A stretch of 64,000 bases of DNA from Phoronis australis (Eukaryota > Phoronida > Phoronidae). Where the stretch lies: positions 144,119 through 208,118 of the forward strand of contig NMRA01000540.1 in NCBI GenBank assembly GCA_002633005.1. The letters are read 5' to 3'. Below are positions 26,556 through 41,500 of this stretch, piece by piece. The notes below the pieces were generated by a model, which was given only the letters and a program-made list of their open reading frames with translations, had not been told where the DNA came from and ran no database searches. The first letter of the stretch is position 1; each line of letters begins with the position of its first letter. Made by a program: the position numbers and the translations under genes.

Positions 26556-29500
26556 TCATAATTTTGCATTTTACGCACTATGTATGAAGTAAAGACCTTT
26601 TAAAGTTTTCAACCATAAGCCATTACCAACTTGGTTTTAGTTTACTCACCAAAGCTTTGACTGAAACTTTTCATACTTTCCACCACCTGAGTAATGGCAC
26701 CATCTGTACACAGCAAACTAGCGCCACCATCTGGGAGGAGAAGGAAACAGATCTGAGATAACTGGCAACATTAAACTTACTGGGGTTTTCCATAGATCAG
26801 ACCCGATGAAACGCCCATAGGCATTTAATTGGAAAATTATGCCGAATAAACGCCCATGAGCTTTTATTTGGTGTAATTACAATTTCTGGTGTCAAGTTTC
26901 TTCAAAAAAAGTCATCAATCACTGTCATCTTTTTGCCCCAAATTCAGATTGTGAAACACCAGTTATAAAAACGATCAATGTGTTGCAATTATTATTAACA
27001 TAAAATTTAAAAGCACAATTTAAAGTTAAAAATATCACAGTCAGGAAACCTTTTAATCTAGGCCTACATGACATACATTCCATGCTGACATTTGCGTGGC
27101 TAAAGCCAAATGATTTTCCGTTTACACGCCCGCCTTTTCTGACTAAACCTCCGGGCATTTATTTAGCGTTACTAAAACGCCTGGAAGTGACTCTTAACAA
27201 GTAACAAACACACTCGCTTGAGTGCACTTACTTCTATGCTACTACTTAATATGTACCTCCAGCCGCCAATACAGCCAATGTCTCCAGTCCAGCGTCCTGC
27301 ATCAACTCGTTGTCATGATCACTCTCCATGCAGTCCAACACTTTGACGTGCACTCCCTCAATGAGGCATTGGTTCCTGACTAGCTCTGCAAGGGACAGTC
27401 AAAACAATCTCCATTATCTTGACTTTTGTGTATTTTGTGACAGATATATGCCATGAAACCAACATAATGTCTGCAAGAGCAAACAAAGTTCATGGTTTCA
27501 AAATTGTTCACAGGAACAATAAATCACAAAACAGGTTGCACAGGACCTGAAAACGTTATGTCAAAAAATTTCAGGTGAAAGATTTATATTTTGCATTAAC
27601 TTTCCAATATTGTTTTACCTTCAAGCAGTAGACAAAACAATACAGCAGTAAAGTTAACAACTTATATGAACAAAGAACCATGGTCTTACTTCTGCATATA
27701 AGGAATCCCTAAAATCATGAATGAAGCACCAATAAAAAAACCAACAACCCATGCGTGGAAAACGAGCAAAACGAACAAAGAGGTCTGATTATCATTGTAA
27801 GATACAGGGCTTGGAATGACCGATGACGGAAAACGCGGAAACTTTTACAGCTCGAAGCGCGCTCCCCTACCTCGACACCTTTTGTTGCACACAAAAGTCG
27901 GGACTAAAAAAAAAAAAACGGTACCGTCTACAGAAACGTGCGTCTGCGTCTTTTTAGCTCGTCCGTCCACTCCCAACACCACGTATTTTTGGCTGCAGAG
28001 TCTTAGTATTTGTCACCGCAGTTTACAATCACACGAGTCGCCATTGAAAAATCCACCACGCTATCCCAGATGCCACGGCAATGTTGACAATTTACGTTCC
28101 TCCGAAACATAAAGAGCAACTTCCGCTTTTCGAGGTGAAAGTCGTCGGCAACGCCGCGGTAAGAAAGGACTTTGCCGCGGAAATTTTATATCAAATCCGA
28201 TTTTTTTTTACGCGGAAATATGATAAAATAATTGGACAGAACATTTGAAAAAAGCGGGAAATCCGCGTTTCCGCGGAAAATTCCAAGCCTTGAAGATAAC
28301 ATTACCTATATCTGCAAGACACCCAATGGTAGAGATGACCTCCAGTTGTAGTGCCTTGTCATTTGGAAACTGGCCAAAGATGCTCATCAGCCCAAACAGA
28401 GTCTTGTCATAGTTAGTCACCTGCCACTTGTGTTTCATGCTGAAACAGCAGGACATTGGGATCACAGCAGCCAAACACATTTCCACAAGACAGTTGGTTA
28501 AATAGCAAACAAACATAGTATTACATATGTGCATGCATGCATACATACAGTCATACAGTCAATTACAAATATCTGCTTTACCCATGGAAGAGATACCATG
28601 ATTATTTATAGAAATGTCTCTAACAAGCCATTCATCCTGATCACAGTAATGGACATGATACTCTCAAGTCAGCACCTAGTGACACCACATGGCCAGTTCA
28701 CAAACTAGTGACACCACATGGCCAGTTCACAAACTAGTGATCCAGATGCCAGGTTGTCAATCCAGAAAAATCACCAGCAGTCTAAACTCAGCACTCCCAC
28801 AAAAGGACACGGAAATAAAATGTTTACCTGAACACACAGAGCCCTCTGATGGCACGGCAACCACTCGACTGTGGCCTTGACCTTGACTTGTGATACTTCA
28901 TCCCATCTAATATGGCCATGTGGGTGTTCTTTTCAAGTAATAGTTGTTGTATGCGAGCTGGAGGAGAATGCGTCTTTAGATTAAAAACAGCTAAATCTAA
29001 TTAAATAAACACACTAGACCAGACTGTGTTTAGATTAAAACAATAGCCCCTAAGTCTAAATAACACACAGAAGCAAGACCATGAAATCAATTTAGATTAG
29101 ATTGTCAGATGCAGAGGCTAATGGCCTTAAACAAACTTAAGAGGGAAAGTCCATCATGGCCGTCTGAAGCAGCATTAAACCTGTGTTAACAAATTGTCAT
29201 TCTCTCTGAGCGCAGAGATCACGTTTGAACTGAGTAAGGAACAAGTTAGAAAAGATCAATTTTATATCATCAAACGGTTTAAATCAATTTTTTTTGACAA
29301 AAAGCAAAACTCTTCACACCAGGCTCATATTAAATTTTCTGGTTCTTGCGTGACTTGAAATTTTATGAGCTTGGCCTGGAGCAAATAACCAACTGGTAGA
29401 CTTCAAAGCCTTGAAATTACCTCCAGTTTGACTAACAAGAGATACCAACTCCACAACGGTATTATAGCGATCTAAATTAAAAGCTGTGTTTGTGAAACAA

Positions 29501-32500
29501 AGCGGGATAAGAGACATCAGTCTTAAAGAAGTCAACACTTACTATAATCACAGATAAAACAATGTACTAACTACTACATTACTTAACACGTGCTCAAGAC
29601 ATGGGGCCCGTTACAAGAAAGTGACTTCTAATAAGTTGATATTTTACTTTAGACTAAGATTTGTCTCAACTTCCAAACTTTGGAGCTTCCACATCCAGTA
29701 ACACTAGTCAAAATTAAGACAAAACGTATAAAGTCAAAAACTTAAGTCAAACTTAAGCTCAATTTCTTAAAAAAGACTTATCGTAAAACTGACTGAAATT
29801 TAGAACTTGTCTTGGCTAAGTCAGTTTTTTGGAAAGGGTCTAGTCTTTGTAAAATGTTTACTATTTCTCATCAATCCATTCCATGTTTCACAGCCAGTTT
29901 CCTTTCTAGGATTAAATGTTTTCATATTGTATCCAAACCTGTGTACAATCCACGCTATTTTTCCAAGTCAGACTTACGACTATCTGCCGACATCCAGTAG
30001 ATGGCATCACAAGCAGCGCAGAACGTTCTCTCTGCTTTAGGGTGCATCAGAATGGCACACAGGCAAAGAGTATGCAGTGGATTGCTGGAAAATAAACAAA
30101 AATACAAATGAATTCTCTTTCGCGTATACACATAATGAAGAATTATAGGAAAATATTCTGATGTAAATAAAAGCAATGAAGTTCAAAAGCAAGACAATGT
30201 CTTTTAAACAAACCAAATTCTGAAGTCAGAGACAAGCATTTGTCACAGGGCGACCAACTTGTCCCCACAACCCAGGGTGCTGCCCATGGCAGAAGGCCAC
30301 CTAACACTCACAGCTCAGTCTCTACTGTTGCCGCAGGAGGAGTGAAGTTTGAAGAATATAATAATTTAATAACTTTAAAACATAATGAGCGTTTTTGAAT
30401 GAAATTGAATTTTTTTATTCCAATCTTAAAAAGAAAATATCTAATCTCGGCAAAATAACCAATGTCATACAAAAAGCATCATTCATTCAGAGAATACCTT
30501 TGTTTTACTGTTTGTGTCTCCATGAACACAAAAATGACAGATTCATTTTCAAGTCTATGTGATCTTGAAAACGATGTCAAGGTCACTTAATTCGACAGGC
30601 GCCTGTACACTGACCCACCAACACCTTGGTGCAGAATATGAACAAAATCTAAAGCTTCCTTCTTGAGATATCACACCAACATTTTTTAACAGTTCTACAA
30701 ACTTGACTTTCTCCCCGTGATCTTGAAAATGTCATAAAGGTCACAAAAATCGACTGGTGCCTGGAGGTGCCCCACCTATACCGTGGTACAGAATAGGAAC
30801 AAAATCTAAAGCTACCTTCTTGAAATCTCGTGCTAACAACATGTAGGTTAGCACACACCCCAAAAGATTACAAAACGCCAACAATTTGCAATGTACAACA
30901 CAATACCACCCATCGAGCTTATGGGTGTATGCTCATCAAAATAAATGGCGTATTGAACTAAATGAATAGCACATGTAAGAAAGAGCATGACCGCCAGACC
31001 CTATTCGCAATCTGACCAATCACAGGCTGTAGTAGAACCCATGAACCCTGACCACAAAGCGAGTACAAGGCAAGTAAGAACAAGCTAACCAAATAAGAGA
31101 CAAAAAATCAGAGAGAAGAATCAGGGCTTGAAATGACCAATGACAAAAAAAGCGGAAATTTTTATGGCCCAAAAAACATGCGCGCACCAAGCCTTGAAAA
31201 AGTCGATGTGGAGCATTTGCCGATAAGAATCGGGAGGACTAAAAAAAAATTTTTTTAAAAATGATGACGCAGAGGACGAATATGACGACGATGGTGGCAA
31301 TGATGAACAATTCAAGTAATGATAACATTCAAAAGATGGACGTTGAGACCAGACATCAGTAAGTATAGGCTACAGTCTTGAACGACACTTGGTGAAATTA
31401 ACTGAAAAGACGACGACGGAGATGATGACGAAGATGACGAATATGATGACGATGGTGATGATGCTGAAAAACATCATAACATTCATATGAAGCACTTAGA
31501 TGTCATAAATCAGCAAGAAATAGGCTACACTCTTCTTCAATAGAAACTAAACCAACATCAATGTAGCAAGAGCGCTCAACAAAGGAACAGCGCTATCAGA
31601 AAATCTCAAATAATTCAAAAAGCAGACGTCCTAGCGAAAAATGGAAAACATCTTCTGAAAGCCCATTCAAAACTATATAAACTGATGGCATGGCCTAATT
31701 CCGTAAATTTTTCAAAAAAACTGAAATTTTGCGTTTTTTTAAGAATTTCAAAGTCAAATAACTCGAAAACGGTAAGTCTGAGAAAAAAATTGTTACAGGT
31801 CATTTGAAAGAGTATACCTCAAAGAATCCACATGCAAAAAATCACGTCTTTTTCTCTTCCTGTTTAAAATGGCACTCCAGCACGACTGAAAATGGGTCAA
31901 CATGCGCCAGATCCGCCATCTTGAAAATAATTTCCGGTTTTTTGGCTCTGTATAATAGCATGTCATAAGAAACTAATACCTGCAAAAATTCGAAGGAATT
32001 GGCCCTATAATGCGCCCTCTACAGGAGAAAACATTTTTAGGCCAAAATCGAGGTGCGCATGCGAGATCGCCGATATTTCCGCCATCTTTAACCGGGAGTA
32101 AACAATTTCCGGTACACTTGTAGCACTCTTCCGGTCCATTTACAGATCTGATTCTTAGCCTTGTACATAAAAAATTGTAGCCTCTAGAAGCACTTGAACC
32201 TTTACATGAAAACAAACTGGCCGCCACATCTGCCATCTTGGATCCGATTATGACGAAAAACAATAGGCTTCCAGTACTTCCGGAGATACAAGTTGTGTAC
32301 AAATTTTGTGAAAATCGGTCAAAAAATGCTACCTGTAGAGTGCAAACAAACAAAGAAACAAACTTGATGGAAGAACAACATACTTGGCGAAATAAATTTC
32401 GCCAAGTAACAACCCAATCAATTGGGCGTATCGCAATACATGAGTGTCAGGAGAGTAACGTTGTCCTTCCTTAGTCCAAAAGTCAAACGACAATGGACTC

Positions 32501-35500
32501 TATCAGTAACAGCCACCAGATGGCATGATATCACCGCAGAGATCAGTCCACATACAGTGTAATATCACATTCTACACGATAGTACGTACATTTTAGTCGT
32601 GGTCTGAGTGCTCTCCCCTATCAGTTCCTGTAGTGCCGGTCTGTACTCTAGTAGAATACACATCGCCTCGCAGCATAGTTCCAACAGCTTCCTCTGGTCA
32701 CGGTGCTGAGACATGATGAGACTAATTAACTTAAGCCATTCTTTCTCTTGTCTGTACGATTCATCGCTCAGCAGTCTGCCAACTGGGATAAAATGGCTAG
32801 ATAAGCATTTCATGTCACTCCGAATTCTGGATACTGCAGGCTTATTTAGGCTGTTAATCTAGTTGCAGAGCAAAAGTTTAATAAATCTTTGAAATTCCAA
32901 TACATAGGTGTTTCTTGTTTTGCAATTAAACAGATTCATTAATTGTTTAATTATTTTCATCTCAACAAATCTGCGCTTTAATATGACTTAAGTTCAAATT
33001 TTAGCTTTTTATGTTATATAAAAACTATCCCCAAGTTCACACGGAATCACATCTAATTGGCAAGTCGGAAATTTGAAATTCCAATTTCTCGGAAAAGCAA
33101 TCATATCTCTGAATGTTTAACAAAGTTACACTTTTAAACTTTCCTTTATGTTCATATTGCTTACCAAGTTTCTTGAACACTCTGATTCCAGCCAGCAGTG
33201 GTAAGGGGTTGTCAAGGAAATGAAATACGACCTCTAACAGCATGGGCCCCACCTGTGCCGAGATGAGCTGATCACAGACCGAGTCTGAAAGTAGCAGTCA
33301 AATGTGAGTTTGCGGCGACTTTTGTTGTCTATTAGTCCGGGTTTGCAAATCTAACTTGAATTCATCAGTTTGTTTACCAGGTCACCAAACAAAATCTGAG
33401 GTCATAATAGTGACCTACACCTTGCCAAACCAAGCCCTATGTGGTAAACAGAATCTGTGTTGACAGCGAACAGCATTGAGGTTCCAAGGCCCATACCTGT
33501 TCCTAGAAACATGTGTAGAAGATGAAAGCCAGCACACACGACATCGCTGTCTGTGAAGAAGTCCTTCAGGTGTTGCAATAGTGTCAGGTGAAGTTTGTCG
33601 TCAATAAACACGTGAAGGTTTTCCTCTGAAACGACAGCATAACAATGAATGAAATAGCAGGACCACAATTGCTGAATAATCACATAATTACCGTAATACA
33701 ATTGATGACTATCATCAACTTTTATTCAATTATCATTATGCAACTAGGCAGTGCCAATATTTCAGGAAAGAAGAACAAACAAGAGTTGTTCAATCCTGGA
33801 TAAAATGTTATTTGCCAACTTTCATAAGGAGACATTGAGGCATATGCAATAAACTAAAAGGGTCATATGGAACATAGCAGAAGTTGCAGAATTCAAAAAC
33901 CAACTTCAGTCACGTTTCCAATACATGTAAATTGCTTGTTAAATTTCGTGACAACTTTTCAAAGTCTTTGGCAGATAGAGAAGCAGATTCAAAAACAGAC
34001 ACCAAAATATTAAAAAGATGTCACTAGGTGGCACACAATCAGCTGAAACAAGTCAAGAATGGCAACAATCCGTCAATGAACTTGGCACAAGTGCACAAAA
34101 ACAACTGCCACTAGAGTGTATAGCAGTATTCATATATATCCAAGAATCAACATCAGCCGTGCTCTTGACAACAGGACAAAATATCTAAAATTTCAAGAAA
34201 ACTCTTCAAACTGATTGCCGTGGCTACATAACCATGACTGACAATTATCACTGCCAATTGATTTGGAATAAAATTTTAACTGAGAAATGACAGTTTGTAA
34301 AATTTGCTACATAGCATTCGTGTAAAATTTATGGTCCTTTAACGTTAACTCTCCCTTACCTGTGCACGCCAGGACAGTGAACAGTCTACAAGCTGACAAC
34401 ATCAGGTCACGTGACGTCGGGTGTTTCCACATCGCCTTGGTGACCAGTCGGTGGTCCTCATTTAAGACAAGTTCAATTTGACGTTCCTTTTCTGTAGAGA
34501 AGAAACAAAATAGTTGTTGGTTTCAGTATATACTTTTTTTGGAAAATCAAGTCGTTTGCTCACTCTTCAAAAAATGTCCATCTGTAGAGACAAGCAAAAA
34601 GATGTTTGAATTGGTTTTTTGCTCATTGCTTGGCAAATCTTGCTTATGTGGCTTTGCGCAGCTGATGAAAAAAACAATACCTTGGCTGAAATTAATGTGT
34701 GCAGGCATTTTTGCAGAAATTAGCCAATTAACTGATTCAACACATACAACCAAAACGTGAAAGTAACAGCACTGTTTACAGTCAAGGAAAATAGTGGAAC
34801 TGGTTGTGTTTTTTGAAAATTGATGTCTGATGTATTTCTGCTGTCCACACTTTCCCCAATGCCAGATGAACTGGGTCAGGATCTTATTCTCCCAGCGCTA
34901 CCTGGTGTCAGATGAAATGAGTCAGAATCATTTTTTACTACCCAGACTTGACTGAGGCCAGCTAAAATGGGATGGAATCCTACTATTTTTACCCTCCGCC
35001 ACCAGATGTCTGCCGCGAGGTGCAGGTTTTAAAATGGGCCCAAACCAGAACCAATTTACTTCACCATGGTCAGATACGTAGATTATACATTACTTTCCAA
35101 AAGTCTCAGTTCTTCCCCAAACAAACTGGATGGCAAATCCATTCATTCTTTTTTTCCGAACAGCATAAAATGACTTGACTGTGGTGACTTGTCAAATTAA
35201 ATACACAGCCGTCACCAATATTTAATAAAGAAATACAAGTTTCAACCAAAGTGTGTACACCAAAATAAGTGCTGAAGACGATAAGAAGTAGACATGAGTG
35301 AATCATTTGGTTGTGTCAAACACTGACTCACAATTACCTTCTCTCAAATGTCATAACAATCAAGTCCTCACAGTATGCCATATTTCAAGTATCAAGCTTG
35401 GTTACATTTTATAATTCCCTCGTTTCTGTTGATAAAGGACATTCTGATATTCAAAAAATTCACAGCCCCTTATTGTTTGTTTTCAGTTACGTGACACTTG

Positions 35501-38500
35501 GCAGACTCACTGTTTGCAAGTAATGACGCCAGCGCTTTACATGCAGTGACTTGAGCAACCACGGAGTTGGCAAATGTAAACATGCTCACGACGACACTAC
35601 TAACGGCATCTGTTGGCGGGCGCAGCAAGTAGTTTCTTGCCTCATCTGCAACAAATAACACCATGTACTGTAAACATTCTCCAGTTTAGGACGGTCCCTA
35701 AAATTTGGGAAATTGAAAAATAAGCCGGCATTGATTTTTCTTGATTCTGAACATTCGAACATTGGTCATTTCTCAACTATAAGAAAATGCATTTTTTAAC
35801 AACAGAGTCTAAAATAGACTCGACAGCTCAAAAAATTGTTGAAAATGGCCACCACTGCAATGTTTTAATGTGTCCACACTTTGTGCAGCATTGAACAAAA
35901 CAATTGTTTGTCAGTGACAGTAATTACTGAATTTGAGATGGCCAGCTTTGCCTCTCTCTAAAATTTGGAACATGCTTCAAACTTGAGGAGAATTATAATC
36001 AATTTCTACTGACCCAAACTGGTGAATATTACCTGTAGTTAGAACTGAAAGGTGAAATCTGACATTTAAGGAGCTGAGTCAACTGTACCACTAAGTTTCT
36101 CTGTACAAAATATTAACTTTTGACCAAGGAATATTTTCAAGACAAAAAAGGTCAATGCCAAAAAGTTTTAAAATGACAAAAATAGGTAAACGTGACAAGT
36201 TTTAACAAAAAATTCAGTAACAAGAACATCACATAGAGCACAGGTATGATCACTACTTTAAACATTCCCACTTAAGGCAGCAACGCAAGTAAACTTAAAC
36301 TAGACCCAAAGCCTGAACAGCTCTCTTCAACAGGAACACACGTACTACCCTTCATTACAATTCTACACGCAGTTTGGCGGAAAGGGATGGCATGGGGGCA
36401 ATACACATGACACAGCTACCTATGAGCTCCAGTTGGTTCACAGTATGTTAATTTGTTGCATAATGAAAACCTTCAAATTTCTCAACAGATGGTACTATAT
36501 GCGCCAGCAAAGAACCTAATTTTTGATTTAGACGTCCACTTACAAGTATGGAACTTGTCTCAACTTGTTCCATACTCAGATGAGAAGTGGTTTCTGGCTT
36601 TAAAGGAACGTTCCCAGAGAGAAAAGTAACTTCACATCAGCAGCGCAGAGTCAACCCCATTAGCTTTGCAGTGGCAGCCAAATACTCCACTGCTGAGCCA
36701 AATAATTTTGAGCATATTGAAACTGCAAAGACAAAAGACCTTATTCGTGCGGTCACCATTTTAAAAATGAGCCTCTTTTTAGGTTACTTTGAAAAAATGC
36801 ATTTTGAAACATAAATATCAATGAGGCATGCGAAAGAATCACGCCTTGCAGTGTGATTAAGTGTGGAATGCACTGTTTTTAAAACCTAAAAGGACTCTCA
36901 TAGTAACATAGATTGCAACTGTTTGAATAAGGTGTATGGCTGTGATTTCAGCGAATGGCAAGAATTGGTGATTTGTGACAAAATCACAGAGAAACACAAC
37001 AGATTTTGTTATTTTACAGCTCTGGCCTAAGCTGACAAATTCAAGAAGTCTGTTCAGCTAAGCAATAATCCCAATAAGGCATTTCTCAGCAGTAAACTTA
37101 ATAACGTCCCTTTAAAGGACCGACAGTTCGTCATTGCTTGAGACCACTACATAACCTGACTCACCATGACAAGCCAGCCTGTTGAGTGTGATCTCAAACA
37201 ATATCAAACTGCAGTTTTTTCCCCAAGTCTGAAAATCACCTCCAATATGTGTAAAGCACAAATTGAGATCATTTTCACTACTGCCAGTGGTTTAAATCAA
37301 ATGTTGATCTCTAGATGGTTACACGGCTGGTTTCATTAAACATAGAAACATCACCAGTACTCACCGTTAGTTGAAACATCATCAGTACTCACCGTTAGTA
37401 GAAAATTGAACGAGTGTCTTCATTATGGCTATCTGAACAGTGCCAACGTCTGAGTAGGCATTCATTACCTGNNNNNNNNNNNNNNNNNNNNNNNNNNNNN
37501 NNNNNNNNNNNNNNNNNNNNNNNNNNNNNNNNNNNNNNNNNNNNNNNNNNNNNNNNNNNNNNNNNNNNNNNNNNNNNNNNNNNNNNNNNNNNNNNNNNNN
37601 NNNNNNNNNNNNNNNNNNNNNNNNNNNNNNNNNNNNNNNNNNNNNNNNNNNNNNNNNNNNNNNNNNNNNNNNNNNNNNNNNNNNNNNNNNNNNNNNNNNN
37701 NNNNNNNNNNNNNNNNNNNNNNNNNNNNNNNNNNNNNNNNNNNNNNNNNNNNNNNNNNNNNNNNNNNNNNNNNNNNNNNNNNNNNNNNNNNNNNNNNNNN
37801 NNNNNNNNNNNNNNNNNNNNNNNNNNNNNNNNNNNNNNNNNNNNNNNNNNNNNNNNNNNNNNNNNNNNNNNNNNNNNTATTTGGACTTATGAGTAACCTA
37901 CACTTAACGTGTTTGAACGTGTGTCAACGATCGCATAACTTACCTATTACTTATGGCCTGCGTATACGGGACGTATAGCCATACGCTGACATACGTTGAG
38001 AAATTTTGAGCATGCACAAAATTTTTCGACGACCTCGACGTACTTCGACGTATACCAACGTGCTTCAGCGTGCTGTTAACGTATACAAAACTTACCCATA
38101 ACTTATTCGACGTACGCCAGCGTATCTGCCAAATTTTTCATACGTCGGCATACGCTGGCTAAATCGTCAAGGTGTGACAGGGCCTTTAGTTATTGTGTAC
38201 TCGAGCACAGAATAATAGACTTATCTTGAGTTCGCCCAAAAGTAGAGTAGAAGATGCCAAACCTAATTTCAAGTTCCATTTCGAGTAAAAAGATTGGAGA
38301 CCGGGCCCAGGACAGTCTCTTGAGAAAAGCAAAAATATTTAGAGACATTTCCAATTCTCATTTTCTTGCAACAGATAACCTTTAACATAAATCTTCTATT
38401 TAGGTATGATGCGATAAGAAACACTAATTACCCTCACCGCTGACCTAGCGATAAGTCATTCCTTTGATGACCAGCCCACTCGTGAGAATGAAATGTAGAT

Positions 38501-41500
38501 AAAACCAGTGAGCTCACCAGGTGACATTAGAGTAATTCAAAGGATTTCTCCAAATCGATCCTTATCTCGTTTTTAAAAAAGGATGTTTACAGCATGTTAT
38601 CCAATCTGTGAATGGGCTAAAACAATGTTCTGAGAAATAAAAAGGAAAGTTTTTAGAAAAAAATCTCTGAAACTACAGGAATTTGAGAAATATTAGGTAC
38701 TCCTATACTTGTACCTCAAGATCTTCTTATTGTTCACAATTGACGTCAACAGAACGGAGTTATGAATCATCCATGACTCAAGTAGAAGACAACAAATCTG
38801 AAATCAAATTGTATATCGAATTGAGATCGTGTTAGCACAGCCTACGGTCAGTTTCGTGACAAGTGGCACACAACTGAGGCTGAACTTTGGTCTGATGCTT
38901 ACACTATAAGCCCATGACAACCTTACAAATTTAATATTATCTCCATAACTAGAAGTTTTAGGTATAACTCTAAAAAACTTAGTATTATTACTGAAGTGGA
39001 ATAAATCATTTTGCATGATATTGTTGACTTTGTGTGGATCGCAAGACAAGATTTCTTGAGTCTTAAGTCATCTTTTCATGAAACAGGGCCCTAGTCTCTG
39101 AGTATTGTGTCTTGACGTATTAGTAATTCAATAGCCATTATCTTACTTGAATTTGTCTTAGTCAGGACACGTAATTATTCCAGGTCTGAGATACAGGGCT
39201 TGTAATGGCCAATGACAAAAAAGAGGAGAATTTTCAGGTGATTCCACAAATAGGCTTTTATGATAGAGATATTTTTGTGTTTAAAACAAAGGTTTTTACA
39301 TTGAATAAAGTCAAAATAATGATAATAAAGAGGCGAAAACAGAGGAAACGGGAAAGAAAATAAGAGGAAATTGAAACCAAGAAAGAGGAAAGTAATGGAC
39401 CTATTAAAGAAAGAAAATTCCAAGCCATGGATATAAGGCAGGTTAATACTCAAACTTTTTTAGTTCAAAGTTGCAAAGTTTTGGGCTGCAAAGCATTGTG
39501 TAGTCCCGCTAAGAAAAGTAAGCTAGTATATCATATGTGGACAAAGTTCAGTTGAGCAAAATTTACAAGATCCGAGTGTCCAACTTCTCTGACACAACTT
39601 TAATCAAGAAACTCAAGTCACGATGAACAATAAAAATACAGGTTAAAAAAAACTACAACTGTTACAAATAAATGGGCAACAAGTTGGAGTTCGAGTTCAA
39701 GATTTTGGGCGCCTGGTTTACACGAGCGTTTAATGTTGTCTTACAAACCATTAACACATCAGCAAGGAATTCTGTCTATCGTAACTCCAATATCTTCCCT
39801 GGCAGGATACCTTTAGCTCTCTATATAAACACCAGGTGTGATACACAAATCATATTCTTGAACCAACAGATTCGAGGTTAATAAACATTTCCCGCTATTT
39901 ACGATGAATAATACCAGACAGAGCAGCATTATTATTGCGTAACTAACATCACGACCTCCAGTACCTACTCCAGCCAAAAGTGGAGTTACTGTATCACACA
40001 ACTTCCCTTTAATCTACATAATATACCGTACTGAGAGGAGTTGCCCTGGCTATTTCTGGGAGTTACGCTTTCCCACAGAACAGAACTCCGCAAAAAGAAA
40101 ACCGGCAGTGTTGGTGGAAAAGCAACATTATCTACTCAGCACCAAAGAGATGATCCTTCAAGCACAGCTATACCTCTTGAACACGGCAGATAGACGCCAT
40201 ATTGATCATCGTGTTGAGAATGATAGTGGGTCCATTGTGTTCCACCACAGCACTCAGGCAAGAGGCTGGAAAAAAACCCAGAAACACAAAAAGCAATATC
40301 AATAATTTTCTGATTACATTAAAACTTGTCACATACAGGAAAATTCACGATTGACAAGAATGCAATTGATACAAACTATGGGCGGTGCACCATAGGACGC
40401 TGAGTGCTATAGCCCCACTTTTTTCAGTGATGTGCTACCCATGGACATGGGCAGTGCACCAGATAGGCGGCTGAGGGGCTATAGCCGTCCATTAATTTCA
40501 ATGCTGCTCCACCCATGCAAACATGATACAATTAAGACTGACATCAAATGAAGGTTCTCACTCGCCTGACATTTTTCAGTACAAGCCAAAGGTAATCAAA
40601 CAAACATCAGTGCTCACTCATGACCAGTAATGGCTGGTTATTCTAGCTACTCTGAATTTTGCTTGTACTGAGAACAACCAACCAGGCATAAATATGACAT
40701 TTTAAGCAAGCATTTGACGACAACAGCAGCAGCAGACTATTGCCAACAGTGGCACGGCTATGAGGGAGGAAGTGCCCTTGACAATTATTTGTCATCCCAG
40801 TATTTCTGTAGTGCAGCTAGGTGAAGCTAACTGAAACACATTTAAACTGAGGCCAACTTTAGGGCTGTGACATATGACACAAGAATCCTGTTATTATCTC
40901 CTGGGACAACAAGAGAAGCATGCTAATCTGAGAATTATTGATAACAATTATCAGTAGCATCTGCTAATAGCAGATTGTATGGCAGGCTTACACAGATAGT
41001 ATCAGTTGTATGGATGGAAAATACAGTTTCAGGAATTATTGTTGGATAGAATACACTTCATGAAGTTATAAATGATCCGAGCTAAAAAACAAAATTCGTA
41101 GTTTATCTGATTTTATTAGAAACTAGAAATGAACACTAACGTTTGCCACACATTCGCTGATTACTTCAAGATCGGAAGCTTCTGCAGTGAAATATGCTAC
41201 TTTGCCATATGTCCAGTGGGATTGAGCTCCGACAGCACAGTAATGTTGCAAAAACACAGGATGCGTTCAATTCACTCCAGAAGTTCAGTTGGATCAAACA
41301 GGTAAGACATCGGTGAATCAGCAATCGGATACCTTTGTTTGACCCGACTAAACTGGCGGAGTGAATTAAGTGCTAACGCCGTCCATTCCAAGTCCAGAAT
41401 TCTAACCTCAAGCATCTTGGAAGTGCCTAGCGTCATCCATCACATCCCATTACATAGTTCCAACGAGAACAATACATAGCCAAGAACATGTGCCTAACAA

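Noticed and set aside
26261-26592. IYIYIY open frames on both strands
   Set aside because: They translate a (TA)n microsatellite.
27816-28112. 98-codon ORF inside MITE copy A
   Set aside because: It is not preserved in copies D and E, so it is not a transposon protein.
31973-32353. 126-codon minus-strand ORF in a LRRK2 intron
   Set aside because: It overlaps dispersed-repeat sequence ending in a (caaa) tail and has no recognisable domain.
37414-37896. 160-codon ORF across the gap
   Set aside because: Composed almost wholly of undefined bases.
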